A stretch of 64,000 nucleotides of DNA, from assembly GCF_030646115.1 (NCBI RefSeq), contig NZ_JAUSMX010000032.1:1-64000 (forward strand), in the 5' to 3' direction. Below are positions 1 to 8,292 of this stretch, piece by piece. A program made the position numbers and the translations under genes. The notes beneath the pieces are model-generated. The model saw only the letters and a list, made by a program, of their open reading frames with translations. It did not search any database and was not told the origin of the DNA. Source of the DNA: Fluviicoccus sp. (lineage in GTDB: Bacteria > Pseudomonadota > Gammaproteobacteria > Pseudomonadales > Moraxellaceae). Position 1 is the stretch's first letter, and each line of letters starts with the position of its first letter.

Positions 1-117
1 GATTATAACAATTTTGAGGTGAAACTTGCTTACGCGCAAAAATTGGGTAGTGAAGACGTGACCTCAGCACCCGAGTCAAGCGGTCGCTTCTGGGTGAGGC
101 TGGTCAAGTGCTTTTAA
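1..117 (+). CDS. C-terminal tail of a TpsB/FhaC-ShlB-like outer-membrane translocator (partial)
   Basis: The reading frame is open from base 1 and stops with TAA at 115-117. It encodes the last 38 residues of a protein ending in SSGRFWVRLVKCF. A terminal GRFWVxLVKxF strand with a final Phe is typical of the 16-stranded barrel of two-partner-secretion translocators, and the gene that follows is a TPS exoprotein, which is the usual TpsB-TpsA order. It would sit in the outer membrane and export the downstream passenger. The rest of the gene lies outside the window, so the POTRA domains cannot be checked. The identification rests on the last strand and the context only. Confidence 0.6.
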   Translation, partial: DYNNFEVKLAYAQKLGSEDVTSAPESSGRFWVRLVKCF

Positions 118-183
118 GCTTCTGAATCAAGCAGCAAGCAATATCCATTCAACTCACAACTTGTTGGATACAGGACTAACATC

Positions 184-3099
184 ATGAACCACATCTACAA
201 ATCGATTTGGAATCTGAGGACAGGCACTTTTATCGCCGTCGCTGAGAATGCTCGCGGCGCGGGTAAAAAGTCGTCGTTGTGCAAACCGATGAACACTCGC
301 CGTTTCGGTTTTGCCTTAAAAACCCTAGCCGTGTCATTACTCATGGTCAGCGGCAGCAGTATGGTGTATGCCCTACCCGTGGGTGGTGTGGTGTCCGCAG
401 GCAGTGCTCAGATTGGCGGTGCGCCGGGCAATACCACCATCAATCAAAGCTCACAGAATGTGGCCATTAACTGGCAAAGCTTCAATATTAATACGGGTGA
501 ATCGGTTAATTTTGTACAGCCCAACAGTAGTTCGGTGGCACTGAACCGTGTTCTCAGTTCAGATGCCTCAAATATCATGGGCAGCCTGTCAGCCAACGGT
601 AAGGTATTCCTGATCAATCCCAATGGTGTGTTATTTGGCCCAACGGCATCCGTCAATGTCGGCAGCCTTGTCGCATCGACACTGAATATGACCGATGCCG
701 CTTTTATGGCAAGTGACTATCACTTAACTGGCGCAACGACGGGTACGGTGCTGAACCAAGGCGCGATTACCACGACCGAGGGTGGCTTTGTTGCGCTGTT
801 AGGCGCGAACGTCAGTAACCAGGGCGTGATTGCGGCGAAGCTTGGCAGCGTGGTGCTGGCCGCTGGACGGGCGATGACACTGGATGTGGCGGGCGATCAA
901 CTACTCAGTATCGTGATTGATCAAGGCATGATCAACGCCTTGGTCGAAAATGGCGGACTGATTCAGGCCGATGGCGGCCGCGTGCTGATGACCACGCAGA
1001 CTGCAGGCAATCTGCTGGCCAACGCCGTCAATAATACGGGCGTGGTTCGGGCGCAGACCATTCAGAATATCGATGGCGCCATCAAACTGCTCGGAGATAT
1101 GAATAACGGTAGCGTCAATGTGACCGGCGTCCTGGACGCTTCCGCACCGAATGGCGGTAATGGCGGCTTTATCGAAACCTCAGCAGCACATGTCAACATC
1201 TCGAATGACGCCAGAATCACCACGGCTGCACCGAGTGGATTGACCGGTCATTGGCTGATTGATCCGCAAGACTTCACGATTTCGGGTACTGGCGATATTT
1301 CGGGCCCCACCCTGAGTGCCCAGTTGGTGAACTCCAGCATTACGATTCTGAGTACTCAAGGAGCCGTGGCAGGTAACGGCGACATCTTTGTCAATGATGC
1401 GATCACATGGACGCCGACCCCTGTTCCCACCACGTTGACCTTGAATGCCCTGCGAGACGTGAATATCAATGAGGCTGTCACCTCAACAGGTGGCAACTTT
1501 GTGGTGATTGCGGGACGAGACGTCAATCAAAATGCGGCCGTGACCACCACCACCGGAAACTTTAGCTCAACAGCCTTTCGCGATGTCAATATCGTGAGAG
1601 ATGTCGCCCACCCGCTCACCGCCACGACCACGACAGACGGCAACCTCACCGCAAACGCAGGACGTAATGTCAACATCCAAGGCGCGGCCCTGACCACGAC
1701 CAGGGGTGTTTTGACGCTGAACGCAGGTAATGACGCGATTAGCGGCGGTGGCGTCATTTTCGCTCCTGGCACCCCGGTCGCTGCCGTCACAGGGCCAAAT
1801 GCGGCCGTCAGGATTTTTAATCCAATTGGAATAACGACCAATTATGCGGGCAACTTCACCTTGACCGGTGGCGCCACACTCACACAATTCACGTTGCTGT
1901 TTATACCCGGCCCCGTAGGACCTACGGGAGCAACCGGCGCAAACGGTGTGGATGGTACAAACGGTACAAATGGCGCTACAGGTGCGACCGGTACCGCAGG
2001 TACCAATGGTGTAGACGGAGCAACGGGGGCTACGGGGGCTACGGGTAACACGGGCGCGACCGGTACCGCAGGTACCAATGGTGTGGACGGAGCAACCGGC
2101 GCTACGGGGGCTACAGGTAACACGGGAGCAACCGGCGCTGCAGGTACTAATGGTGTCGATGGCGCTACGGGAGCAACTGGCGCAACAGGGGCAACTGGCA
2201 CGGCAGGTACAAATGGTGTAGATGGGGCAACCGGGGCAACCGGCCCCGTAGGGCCTACGGGAGCAACTGGCCCTGCAGGTACAAATGGTGTAGATGGGGC
2301 AGCCGGAGGGGCAACTGGTGCTACAGGGGCAACTGGCGCTACGGGAGCAACTGGCCCTGCAGGTACCAATGGAGTGGATGGAGCAACCGGCGCTACGGGG
2401 GCTACAGGTAACACAGGCGCGACCGGTACCGCAGGTACCAATGGTGTAGACGGCGCAACTGGTGCTACAGGAGCAACTGGCGCTACGGGAGCAACCGGTA
2501 CCGCAGGTACCAATGGTGTGGACGGAGCAACCGGCGCTACAGGGGCGACAGGTAACACGGGCGCGACCGGTACCGCAGGTACCAATGGTGTAGACGGAGC
2601 AACCGGTGCTACGGGGGCGACAGGTAACACGGGCGCGACCGGAACCGCAGGTACCAATGGTGTAGACGGAGCAACCGGCGCTACAGGGGCAACTGGCGCT
2701 ACGGGAGCAAATGGTGTCGATGGTACAAACGGTGTCGATGGCGCGATCGGAGCTACAGGCGCAACTGGCAATACAGGGGCGACAGGTAACACGGGCGCGA
2801 CTGGTACCGCAGGTACCAATGGTGTAGACGGAGCAACCGGTGCTACAGGGGCAACCGGCGCTACAGGACCAGCAGGGCCTACCGGTCCAGCAGGAGCTCC
2901 TGCACCAACAGGCACTGTTGTGACTCTACCGTTCCCGGTCGTTCAACCCGAACCAACAGATGATGTACGCACAATCTTGGAGCCGTCATCGCCGCTACTA
3001 ACGGTATTACCGCCGGCCGTACCCCCTGTAGAGTTGTTGGTCGTTCAAGCACCTCCGGTTGAGTTTCCTGTGATGCCACCTAAACAGGATCGCAACTAA
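184..3099 (+). CDS. Two-partner-secretion exoprotein (TpsA) with a collagen-like passenger
   Basis: This 971-residue exoprotein is probably exported by the translocator encoded just upstream. Residues 1-25 ([14 protein letters not shown], then VAVE-like) are an extended signal peptide region, which supports the start at 184. A hydrophobic segment follows at about residues 45-62. Residues about 65-240 form a haemagglutination-activity (TPS) domain with [15 protein letters not shown] and NPNGVLFG. Residues about 240-570 are a short beta-helix-like passenger. Residues about 576-906 are an almost pure Gly-X-Y tract ([17 protein letters not shown] units), and the tail is proline-rich. Classical FHA proteins are much longer and lack collagen repeats. 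The likely role is adhesion or a surface or released fibre. Base composition is lower in GC than the rest of the window. Confidence 0.85.
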   Translation: MNHIYKSIWNLRTGTFIAVAENARGAGKKSSLCKPMNTRRFGFALKTLAVSLLMVSGSSMVYALPVGGVVSAGSAQIGGAPGNTTINQSSQNVAINWQSFNINTGESVNFVQPNSSSVALNRVLSSDASNIMGSLSANGKVFLINPNGVLFGPTASVNVGSLVASTLNMTDAAFMASDYHLTGATTGTVLNQGAITTTEGGFVALLGANVSNQGVIAAKLGSVVLAAGRAMTLDVAGDQLLSIVIDQGMINALVENGGLIQADGGRVLMTTQTAGNLLANAVNNTGVVRAQTIQNIDGAIKLLGDMNNGSVNVTGVLDASAPNGGNGGFIETSAAHVNISNDARITTAAPSGLTGHWLIDPQDFTISGTGDISGPTLSAQLVNSSITILSTQGAVAGNGDIFVNDAITWTPTPVPTTLTLNALRDVNINEAVTSTGGNFVVIAGRDVNQNAAVTTTTGNFSSTAFRDVNIVRDVAHPLTATTTTDGNLTANAGRNVNIQGAALTTTRGVLTLNAGNDAISGGGVIFAPGTPVAAVTGPNAAVRIFNPIGITTNYAGNFTLTGGATLTQFTLLFIPGPVGPTGATGANGVDGTNGTNGATGATGTAGTNGVDGATGATGATGNTGATGTAGTNGVDGATGATGATGNTGATGAAGTNGVDGATGATGATGATGTAGTNGVDGATGATGPVGPTGATGPAGTNGVDGAAGGATGATGATGATGATGPAGTNGVDGATGATGATGNTGATGTAGTNGVDGATGATGATGATGATGTAGTNGVDGATGATGATGNTGATGTAGTNGVDGATGATGATGNTGATGTAGTNGVDGATGATGATGATGANGVDGTNGVDGAIGATGATGNTGATGNTGATGTAGTNGVDGATGATGATGATGPAGPTGPAGAPAPTGTVVTLPFPVVQPEPTDDVRTILEPSSPLLTVLPPAVPPVELLVVQAPPVEFPVMPPKQDRN
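1909..2901 (+). repeat. Collagen-like Gly-X-Y coding repeat
   Basis: This tract encodes about 110 Gly-X-Y triplets inside the TpsA gene. X is mostly Ala, Thr or Val and Y is mostly Thr, Asp or Asn. A longer unit of about 24 residues ([20 protein letters not shown], then TGAT) recurs imperfectly. The phase breaks once, by one extra Gly, near residue 707. Near-identical neighbouring units make this tract prone to length variation by slippage or recombination. The very long opposite-strand ORF here (repeating Val-Ala-Pro) is an artefact of the repeat. Confidence 0.9.
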
Positions 3100-3249
3100 G
3101 CGTTATTGACCCTTCAGATCAGGCTGCTTTTTATGAGCATTAACGATTGGCTGGTTTTTGTGTATGGCAACTCGAATACTCAGCCAATCGGTTCCTTCAT
3201 TCGCTGAAATAAACTACTGATCCAGGATTGGTGTTCATAGGGCGACTCA

Positions 3250-4224
3250 ATGAAAGAAATTGAAAAAAACAAGGTGGTAAACTTTGCAGAGACGTTGCCA
3301 TCTGTAACGGTCATCAAAGCCAAACAGTCGACTGCTAAAGCTCGAATGTTTTTTCTCGGCCTGATATTGTGTGGCTCTGTTACGGGTCTGGCCATAGCTG
3401 CCGAGAATGCTCCTTTTTTTGTAGTAGCATCAGACTTGCCGCCTACCAAACTAAAGCAGATCACCCCTTTTAAAGCACTAAATGTATCGATCATCAGCCC
3501 TAAATTTTTTGTAGTAGCATCAGACTTATCGCCGACCAAACTAAAGCAGATCACCCCTGTTAAAACACCAATTGTATCGATCATCAACCCTAAACGCGCT
3601 AATTTTAAACAGGAAATTGTGTCGGAAGCCTCTAAGTATTTGGCGGATTGGGTTGTCGATTCAAATGATAACCAACACCTGCCTTTCGTGATTATTGATA
3701 AAAAGGCAGCTAGAGTTTTTGTGTTTAATGCTGAAGGAAAGCTGATTGGCTCAGCACCTGCACTACTTGGCTTGGCGCTAGGTGACTACGCAATCCCCGG
3801 GATTGGCAACATGTCTTTGGCCAATATAAAACCAGAACAACGTACCACACCTGCTGGTCGCTTCGTTGCCACTTTGGGTCGTAATCTACTTGGTAAAGAA
3901 GTTTTGTGGGTCGATTATCCGGGTGCAATTTCATTACATCGGGTGATCACCTCATCGCTTAAGGAGCGTCGTCTACAGCGATTGGAATCCACCAACCCTT
4001 TGGAGCGGCGGATTTCATATGGCTGTATTAACGTGCCAGTCAAGTTTTACGACAGGGTTGTCAGTCCAACATTCACTGGAACCTATGGAATCGTTTATGT
4101 GTTACCAGATACGCGCTTGGTGCAAAAAGTATTTGGATCTTATGATGTTGAAGACCCTTCACCAAAAAAGACGCCGATTGGTCGAAAAGATGTTCAGGTA
4201 AAACACCCGTCGCAACGACGTTGA
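3250..4224 (+). CDS. L,D-transpeptidase (YkuD-fold) family protein
   Basis: This 324-residue protein probably cross-links peptidoglycan (3-3 links) or attaches proteins to it in the periplasm. The catalytic signature is complete: a His in ISLHRVITSS at about residue 236, then RRISYGCINVP, giving the His, Ser and Cys of the HX(n)S(H/Y)GC motif. A hydrophobic segment at about residues 33-54 (MFFLGLILCGSVTGLAIAAE) is an uncleaved anchor or a signal sequence with a long n-region. A 30-residue unit is duplicated in tandem at residues 56-115, ahead of the catalytic domain. The gene lies 150 bases after the TPS exoprotein on the same strand, so a cell-surface link between the two is possible but not shown. 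Confidence 0.82.
   Translation: MKEIEKNKVVNFAETLPSVTVIKAKQSTAKARMFFLGLILCGSVTGLAIAAENAPFFVVASDLPPTKLKQITPFKALNVSIISPKFFVVASDLSPTKLKQITPVKTPIVSIINPKRANFKQEIVSEASKYLADWVVDSNDNQHLPFVIIDKKAARVFVFNAEGKLIGSAPALLGLALGDYAIPGIGNMSLANIKPEQRTTPAGRFVATLGRNLLGKEVLWVDYPGAISLHRVITSSLKERRLQRLESTNPLERRISYGCINVPVKFYDRVVSPTFTGTYGIVYVLPDTRLVQKVFGSYDVEDPSPKKTPIGRKDVQVKHPSQRR
3415..3594 (+). repeat. 90-bp tandem duplication in the L,D-transpeptidase gene
   Basis: Two in-frame 90-base units, 3415-3504 and 3505-3594, encode FFVVASDLPPTKLKQITP and FFVVASDLSPTKLKQITP, each followed by twelve diverging residues. The close DNA identity suggests a recent duplication. The units lie between the membrane segment and the catalytic domain, where they would act as a spacer. 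Confidence 0.85.
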
Positions 4225-4588
4225 AAAAACATGCTTTGCCGTGGGGCTTCTCAGCCGATTTTGACTACATCCTGAATCCGCACGAACCGATCAGGCTTCC
4301 CCGTCGCCACGACTCGCCTTGACACGGGTTCCTGTCAAGCGGGCACAGGCCGCCCGCCATGAGGCCCCGGCCCGGAATGTGGTGCTGCACAGCCCCGGCA
4401 GCTGGCGGTTGGAGATCCTGGCGGACCTGCCCCTGCTGGGGGAGCTGCTGAGAATTGGGAATATTGCTCTGACCCAGTTTTCTCTAAGGGATTGACACTG
4501 CAGGATGGTCAGCTCTATACGCAGATAACCAGCAGCGCCTTGCGACTGCACGGAATACTGATATTGACCGTTTTCACGAGGGTTGGGG
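4225..4588 (+). other. Stretch without a callable gene, possible gene debris
   Basis: These 364 bases hold no convincing complete gene. Two start-less open fragments are visible on the plus strand. One ends at a TGA near 4320 and reads ADFDYILNPHEPIRLPRRHD. The other ends at a TGA at about 4495 and reads VVLHSPGSWRLEILADLPLL, then GELLRIGNIALTQFSLRD. Their composition is protein-like, and they could be remnants of broken genes, but I do not recognise either. No terminator with a T-run is seen after the L,D-transpeptidase. Confidence 0.3.
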
Positions 4589-5860
4589 ATGACCAGGGCC
4601 GGGGTGTGGTTAGGATTGCTGTTATTGCCGGTCATGGCATGGTCGGGGGAGGCTTATCGCTGTACAGACGCGGCAGGCAAGATCTCGTTTTCGGACCAGC
4701 CCTGCGGCCAGTCGCAGGAGGGCCGGATCTATGCCCCGGCGCCGGTGACCGAGAAACGGGAGACGCTTTCTGCCAGCACTGACCTTGCTCCCCCCGTAGA
4801 TGACACGACCAGCGGGACCGTGATTGAGCGGGGGCAGCACCTCTATGATAACCATCACTATGCCGAGGCATTACCCTTGCTCCGGGAGGCGGCGAATGCC
4901 GGTGAGGTCCGGGCCTACACCCTGCTGGGCATGATCTATTTCAAGGGGTGGGGAACGACTAAGGACTACCACGAGTCCTTCAAGTGGTTCCAGTTGGCGG
5001 CTCAGGCCGGGGAGGCCGATGCCCAGGCGAACCTCGGTTTTCAATATGAACGGGGTCTTGGTACGCGGCCTGATTCAGGCCAGGCCCGCTACTGGTACGA
5101 AAAGGCCGCGGCAAAGGGCATCCGCTTGCCAAATGACCGGCAGGCGGCCATGCCCACGCCAGTCGCGAGAGAGGTTATCCCCCCGCGGCCGGCCAGAAGC
5201 CCCTATGAGGGCCTTCCTCCCGATATCCGGCGAAGTATGGAGATGGGAGATGAAGCCCGTAGCAACCTGGCAAAAGCCATGGAGTCCGTGCAGCGGGAGC
5301 AGGCCAGACAGGCGGCTGAACACAAGAAGAGCAAGGCTGGGAATTACGGGTGGGTGCTGGTTTTTGTGCTGGGAGTGATCGCGGTCGTGGTCCTGCTGCT
5401 CAGCACGAACCGCACGGGCACTGATAATCGCCCCAGCCAACCGCCGCAGACCACCGGGTCCGCCAATACGGGAGATGTCGGGTTGTATACGTCCCGGCAA
5501 GCGGGTATGGGTACGTTTCTGGGCGGGCCTTTGGTTGGTATTTACATGCTTTACCTGAATTTTGAGGCGATAAATGAGCCGGATCTGGCGAAATCCACGC
5601 TTGTTATTGGGGGAGTTTGTTGTCTGGCTATGGTTGGTGTCCTGCCATTCCTGCCGGACCGCTTTCCGGGTATTGCGCTTCCCGTGGCCTACACGCTGAG
5701 CATGGTACGTTTGATGAAGCACTACCAATTCGAGAAGGAATATATCGAGGATTCTTTGGGGTATGTCTGTCAGTCCGGCGGGAGTGCAACGGGGGTCAGT
5801 CTGGTGGGATTCGTTGTTTTATTTGTGGTTTCGGTTGCCTGGATGATGATGGTTTCATAA
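4589..5860 (+). CDS. DUF4124 and Sel1-repeat membrane protein
   Basis: The 423-residue protein starts at the ATG at 4589, six bases after GAGGG; a TTG two codons upstream is the alternative start. A signal peptide (residues 1-18, MTRAGVWLGLLLLPVMAWSG) leads into a DUF4124 domain (YRCTDAAGKISFSDQPCG). Two Sel1-type TPR-like repeats follow (A..LLREAANAGEVRAYTLLG and WFQLAAQAGEADAQANLG). A charged linker at about residues 195-250 precedes a hydrophobic segment (WVLVFVLGVIAVVVLLLS), and the C-terminal part has about three more membrane segments. Sel1 repeats usually bind proteins. The function is unknown; an envelope scaffold is likely. It has no obvious operon partner. Confidence 0.75.
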   Translation: MTRAGVWLGLLLLPVMAWSGEAYRCTDAAGKISFSDQPCGQSQEGRIYAPAPVTEKRETLSASTDLAPPVDDTTSGTVIERGQHLYDNHHYAEALPLLREAANAGEVRAYTLLGMIYFKGWGTTKDYHESFKWFQLAAQAGEADAQANLGFQYERGLGTRPDSGQARYWYEKAAAKGIRLPNDRQAAMPTPVAREVIPPRPARSPYEGLPPDIRRSMEMGDEARSNLAKAMESVQREQARQAAEHKKSKAGNYGWVLVFVLGVIAVVVLLLSTNRTGTDNRPSQPPQTTGSANTGDVGLYTSRQAGMGTFLGGPLVGIYMLYLNFEAINEPDLAKSTLVIGGVCCLAMVGVLPFLPDRFPGIALPVAYTLSMVRLMKHYQFEKEYIEDSLGYVCQSGGSATGVSLVGFVVLFVVSVAWMMMVS

Positions 5861-6057
5861 TGCGGGGGGGCTTTTGGGTTGTTTTTTGGGTGCCGAGCGA
5901 GGCTTTGGGCCTGGAAACAAGCTATGAACTGCTTCAGTTGCACGGAACGGTTACAGGCTTGGAAATCGAGTCTGATCCTGTTTTTAATTCCTTTGAGCCC
6001 TATTTTTTAGAAGTGTTGTAGTTTTGTTGTATATTGAATCGCTAGTAGAATTGATGG
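5861..6057 (+). other. AT-rich intergenic stretch
   Basis: No gene is seen here. Base composition drops sharply from the GC-rich gene upstream to T-rich sequence and marks the left edge of an AT-rich island that runs to about 7440. Confidence 0.5.
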
Positions 6058-6085
6058 TTGACTGAATTGATTTGAGTTGTATAAT
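6058..6085 (+). promoter_or_regulatory. Predicted sigma-70 promoter of the 37-codon gene
   Basis: TTGACT at 6058-6063 and a perfect TATAAT at 6080-6085 are separated by 16 bases, close to the consensus. Transcription would begin near 6092. The only downstream features before a terminator are the leader hairpins and the 37-codon ORF, so this promoter defines a unit of about 290 nt. Confidence 0.6.
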
Positions 6086-6114
6086 AAGTCGGATAAACTG
6101 TCTTAGGAGGTGTG

Positions 6115-6158
6115 GGCGGTTCGAATCCGTCGCTACTGAAGTCCGCCGTGTTTTTTTT
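6115..6158 (+). promoter_or_regulatory. Leader with two mutually exclusive hairpins (T-arm mimic or attenuator-like)
   Basis: GGCGG at 6115-6119 can pair with CCGTC at 6127-6131 around the loop TTCGAAT, which looks exactly like a tRNA T-arm. It can instead pair with CCGCC at 6143-6147, directly before a run of eight T at 6151-6158, which resembles a weak intrinsic terminator. Only one of the two can form at a time. No D-arm or anticodon arm of a tRNA fits upstream, so this is not an intact tRNA. Each stem is only five base pairs, so the regulatory reading is tentative. Confidence 0.35.
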
Positions 6159-6240
6159 AATTTGTGTGATTTTTTGCGCGTTTAGTTCTGTGCAAGATGT
6201 TTTAATCCCCATGTTAAATTTAATTTTCGGAGGTACTCAT

Positions 6241-6354
6241 ATGGTTTGTAATTCAAATTCAGTAGTCATGTTTGCAGGTCTTGGTTCAATGTGTAGCGCT
6301 ATTTCAGCGGTAACGGCGGGTCTAGTGGCGAACGGTGTAACTCCTCACCTATAA
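6241..6354 (+). CDS. 37-residue hydrophobic small protein
   Basis: ATG at 6241 follows a perfect GGAGGT (6229-6234) with six-base spacing. The ORF of 37 codons ends at TAA 6352-6354, immediately before an intrinsic terminator. The peptide is hydrophobic and rich in Gly, Ala, Val and Ser (VVMFAGLGSMCSAISAVTAG), with Cys at positions 3 and 18 and a neutral tail ending VTPHL. It could be a single-pass membrane peptide, a small toxin or a bacteriocin-like precursor; nothing in the sequence decides which. An upstream in-frame GTG at 6112 would give 80 residues, but its Shine-Dalgarno is only one base away, so I prefer 6241. The presence of promoter, ribosome site and terminator argues for a real gene. 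Confidence 0.6.
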   Translation: MVCNSNSVVMFAGLGSMCSAISAVTAGLVANGVTPHL

Positions 6355-6384
6355 AGCGATCTCAATTGAGATCGCTTTTTTTAA
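6354..6384 (+). terminator. Intrinsic terminator of the 37-codon gene
   Basis: A perfect 24-base inverted repeat (AAGCGATCTCAA / TTGAGATCGCTT, 6354-6377) runs into a T-rich stretch. It overlaps the stop codon of the small gene and also lies just past the end of the convergent gene at 6397, so it may serve both strands. Confidence 0.85.
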
Positions 6385-6396
6385 TTTTATTTTGGG

Positions 6397-7356
6397 TCAC
6401 GGTGGTTTTTCTTGTAGCTCAATGGTTCTTATTTCAAGGTTGTCATAGTCGCCTTTCATAATTGCTATATTGTGTTTGGCTAGAAAGTGACTTTTGGAGC
6501 CCATCCACCTTCCAATTTTCGCTTTTTCCTCTGAAACCTGAAGGTCGGAGTCGAAAAATTCAGTATGAAGAATTTCTTGAATTACCCCGGAGGAAAAATC
6601 TGTTATGCTTAATAGGTCGCTAGTGCCTGTATCATTTTTGAATGGACGTGCAAAACCAAATATTTCATATTGATTGTCGCTCAGCATTGCAACTATTTGC
6701 GAAGTTAATTTTTGAGTATGAGAGAAATTTCTTGATTTTCCATTTTGGTTTATTGAGTCGTTATCACAAATCCATAGAATTTTTTGCTCGCTTCTTGTCA
6801 AAATGGATAACAATATTCCTACGGGGTAACAGACTCTTAAGAGCTTTTCAGCCTCATTCCCCTTCCAGATGCCTAGGTTATTTTCTTTGAGTAGATCAAC
6901 TATTTGTGCATGGGCTGACTTCTTGTCCGGACCAAATAGTGTATCAATTCTTCTGTCGATGGAAATAGTGAAAAGTAATCCGTGAATAAGATTGTTTGCG
7001 GCATCCAGAATATCATCCAGTGCCATTTTTATAGGGCCATAGCGAAGATCTTTGTAGGCTAATTCTTTCCAGGGGCTTATCAGATTATGCTTCTTTCTAA
7101 TAGAAATCATGGCGTCTTCGAAGACGTAGCGTTTGTCGGCTGAGCATATAAGAAATGAATAGGTAGAAAAACTGGCCTCTTTATGTTCTCCGCCAAAATC
7201 AGTAAGAATAAAAACCCCTTTATCTTCTGAGAAGTCCGGGAGAAATTTTATGGCCCCTATCTTTTCGGATAAAATGCGAACATAAAGAGGGGAGTCATTA
7301 TTTATTCTTTTAAATTCGAATGGGCCTTTTTTAAAGGTGCGTGTAAACATAGCCAT
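6397..7356 (-). CDS. Hypothetical protein, possibly DUF3800-like (RNase H fold)
   Basis: This 319-residue protein is AT-rich, unlike the GC-rich genes from 7423 onward. I do not recognise it firmly. Its acidic-residue layout recalls DUF3800 proteins, which are predicted RNase H-fold nucleases: a first strand FILTDFGGEHK (about residue 48), KDLRYG (about 102), a second strand ILWICDNDS (about 193) and LLSITDFSSGVIQEIL (about 247), where families of this type have a conserved Asp followed by a helix. No signal peptide or membrane segment is seen. DUF3800 proteins often travel with mobile or defence loci, which fits the island setting. The fold assignment is inference. Confidence 0.55.
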   Translation of the reverse strand: MAMFTRTFKKGPFEFKRINNDSPLYVRILSEKIGAIKFLPDFSEDKGVFILTDFGGEHKEASFSTYSFLICSADKRYVFEDAMISIRKKHNLISPWKELAYKDLRYGPIKMALDDILDAANNLIHGLLFTISIDRRIDTLFGPDKKSAHAQIVDLLKENNLGIWKGNEAEKLLRVCYPVGILLSILTRSEQKILWICDNDSINQNGKSRNFSHTQKLTSQIVAMLSDNQYEIFGFARPFKNDTGTSDLLSITDFSSGVIQEILHTEFFDSDLQVSEEKAKIGRWMGSKSHFLAKHNIAIMKGDYDNLEIRTIELQEKPP

Positions 7357-7422
7357 CCATTTGGTTTGGTTGTTGATTTTAATAAATTAATTAACGCTAA
7401 CATCATATTCGATCTTCGTCAA

Positions 7423-8292
7423 TTAATCTTCTTGAACACTTTTGGACCCCACCCCCTCCACCACCGTCGCCAACAAAATCATCCCCCCACCCACCAACTC
7501 CCACCCCTCCAACCGTTCCCCCGCAATCACCGCCGCACTCACCACCGCCCCCACCAACTCCATCACCATAATAATCGACGACCGACCCGCCTCCAGCTTC
7601 GTCACCGCCCACTGCGTCGCCGACGTCGCCACCAGCAACCCCCCAACCCCGAACAGCACCCCCCCAGCCAACGTCCCCGCACTCACCCCCGGAAAATCCT
7701 GAAACCCCAACCCCAGCCCCGCCAGCGCAAACACCCCGCACCCGCAAAACATCGCCCCCACCTTGCTCGCCACCGGCAACGTATCAAACGCCCGGAACGC
7801 CAGATTATTCATCGCAAAAGCAAAGCCCGACAAAATCGCCACCAGATCGATCACGCTCGGCGGCGCCGCCAGCAACGCCGTACCCCCCAGCAACAGAAAA
7901 GCCCCGCCCAACGCTAGCCCCACCGACAACACCCGCGCCACCGTCAGCCGCTCCCCCAGAAACACCCGCCCGCCCAGCACCCCCCACACCGGCAGCAGGT
8001 AAAACAACGCCATCACCCGGATCACTTCCCCCACCGTCAGCGCCGTGGCAAAGGAGAAATTGGCCGTGCCGCCAATGATCATGATCAGCAGCAACGGCCA
8101 CGCCTGCGACCGCCATTGCCGACGCTGACGCCACAGCACCGGCAACGCCAGCAGGCCAATGCTGCCGTAGGCCACCGCAATCAGCGCGATGCCGTCCAGC
8201 CCCTGCGCGGCCAATTGCTTCATCGGCCACCAGCTGAGGCCCCACAGCAGCGAAGAAACAAACAGCACCCCGGTCGGGAAACCGGGATTCAT
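7423..8292 (-). CDS. DMT-superfamily (EamA) transporter
   Basis: The 289-residue inner-membrane protein has about ten hydrophobic segments arranged as two EamA halves (for example GFPTGVLFVSSLLWGLSWWP at the N-terminus and MVMELVGAVVSAAVIAGERL in the last third). It starts at the ATG at 8292, which overlaps the stop of the upstream isomerase gene in an ATGA, so the two are translationally coupled. The longer upstream reading frame is overlap with that gene. The family exports or imports small metabolites, and the substrate cannot be read from sequence. It is the third gene of the desaturase-isomerase-transporter operon, so it may move a product of that set. Confidence 0.85.
   Translation of the reverse strand: MNPGFPTGVLFVSSLLWGLSWWPMKQLAAQGLDGIALIAVAYGSIGLLALPVLWRQRRQWRSQAWPLLLIMIIGGTANFSFATALTVGEVIRVMALFYLLPVWGVLGGRVFLGERLTVARVLSVGLALGGAFLLLGGTALLAAPPSVIDLVAILSGFAFAMNNLAFRAFDTLPVASKVGAMFCGCGVFALAGLGLGFQDFPGVSAGTLAGGVLFGVGGLLVATSATQWAVTKLEAGRSSIIMVMELVGAVVSAAVIAGERLEGWELVGGGMILLATVVEGVGSKSVQED

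Noticed and set aside
1909-2901. Periodic repeats that could be taken for a CRISPR array
   Set aside because: The period follows codons and gives Gly-X-Y in frame inside a TPS gene; there are no unique spacers and no cas genes.
1842-2915. Long minus-strand ORF of 357 residues (repeating Val-Ala-Pro)
   Set aside because: It is the antisense shadow of the collagen-like repeat, with no ribosome site and no independent signals.
6060-6139. Possible tRNA gene suggested by GGTTCGAATCC
   Set aside because: The T-arm fits, but the anticodon stem does not pair and no matching acceptor strand is found upstream.
6112-6354. 80-residue version of the small protein starting with GTG at 6112
   Set aside because: Its ribosome site is one base from the start codon, whereas ATG 6241 has an ideal site and spacing.
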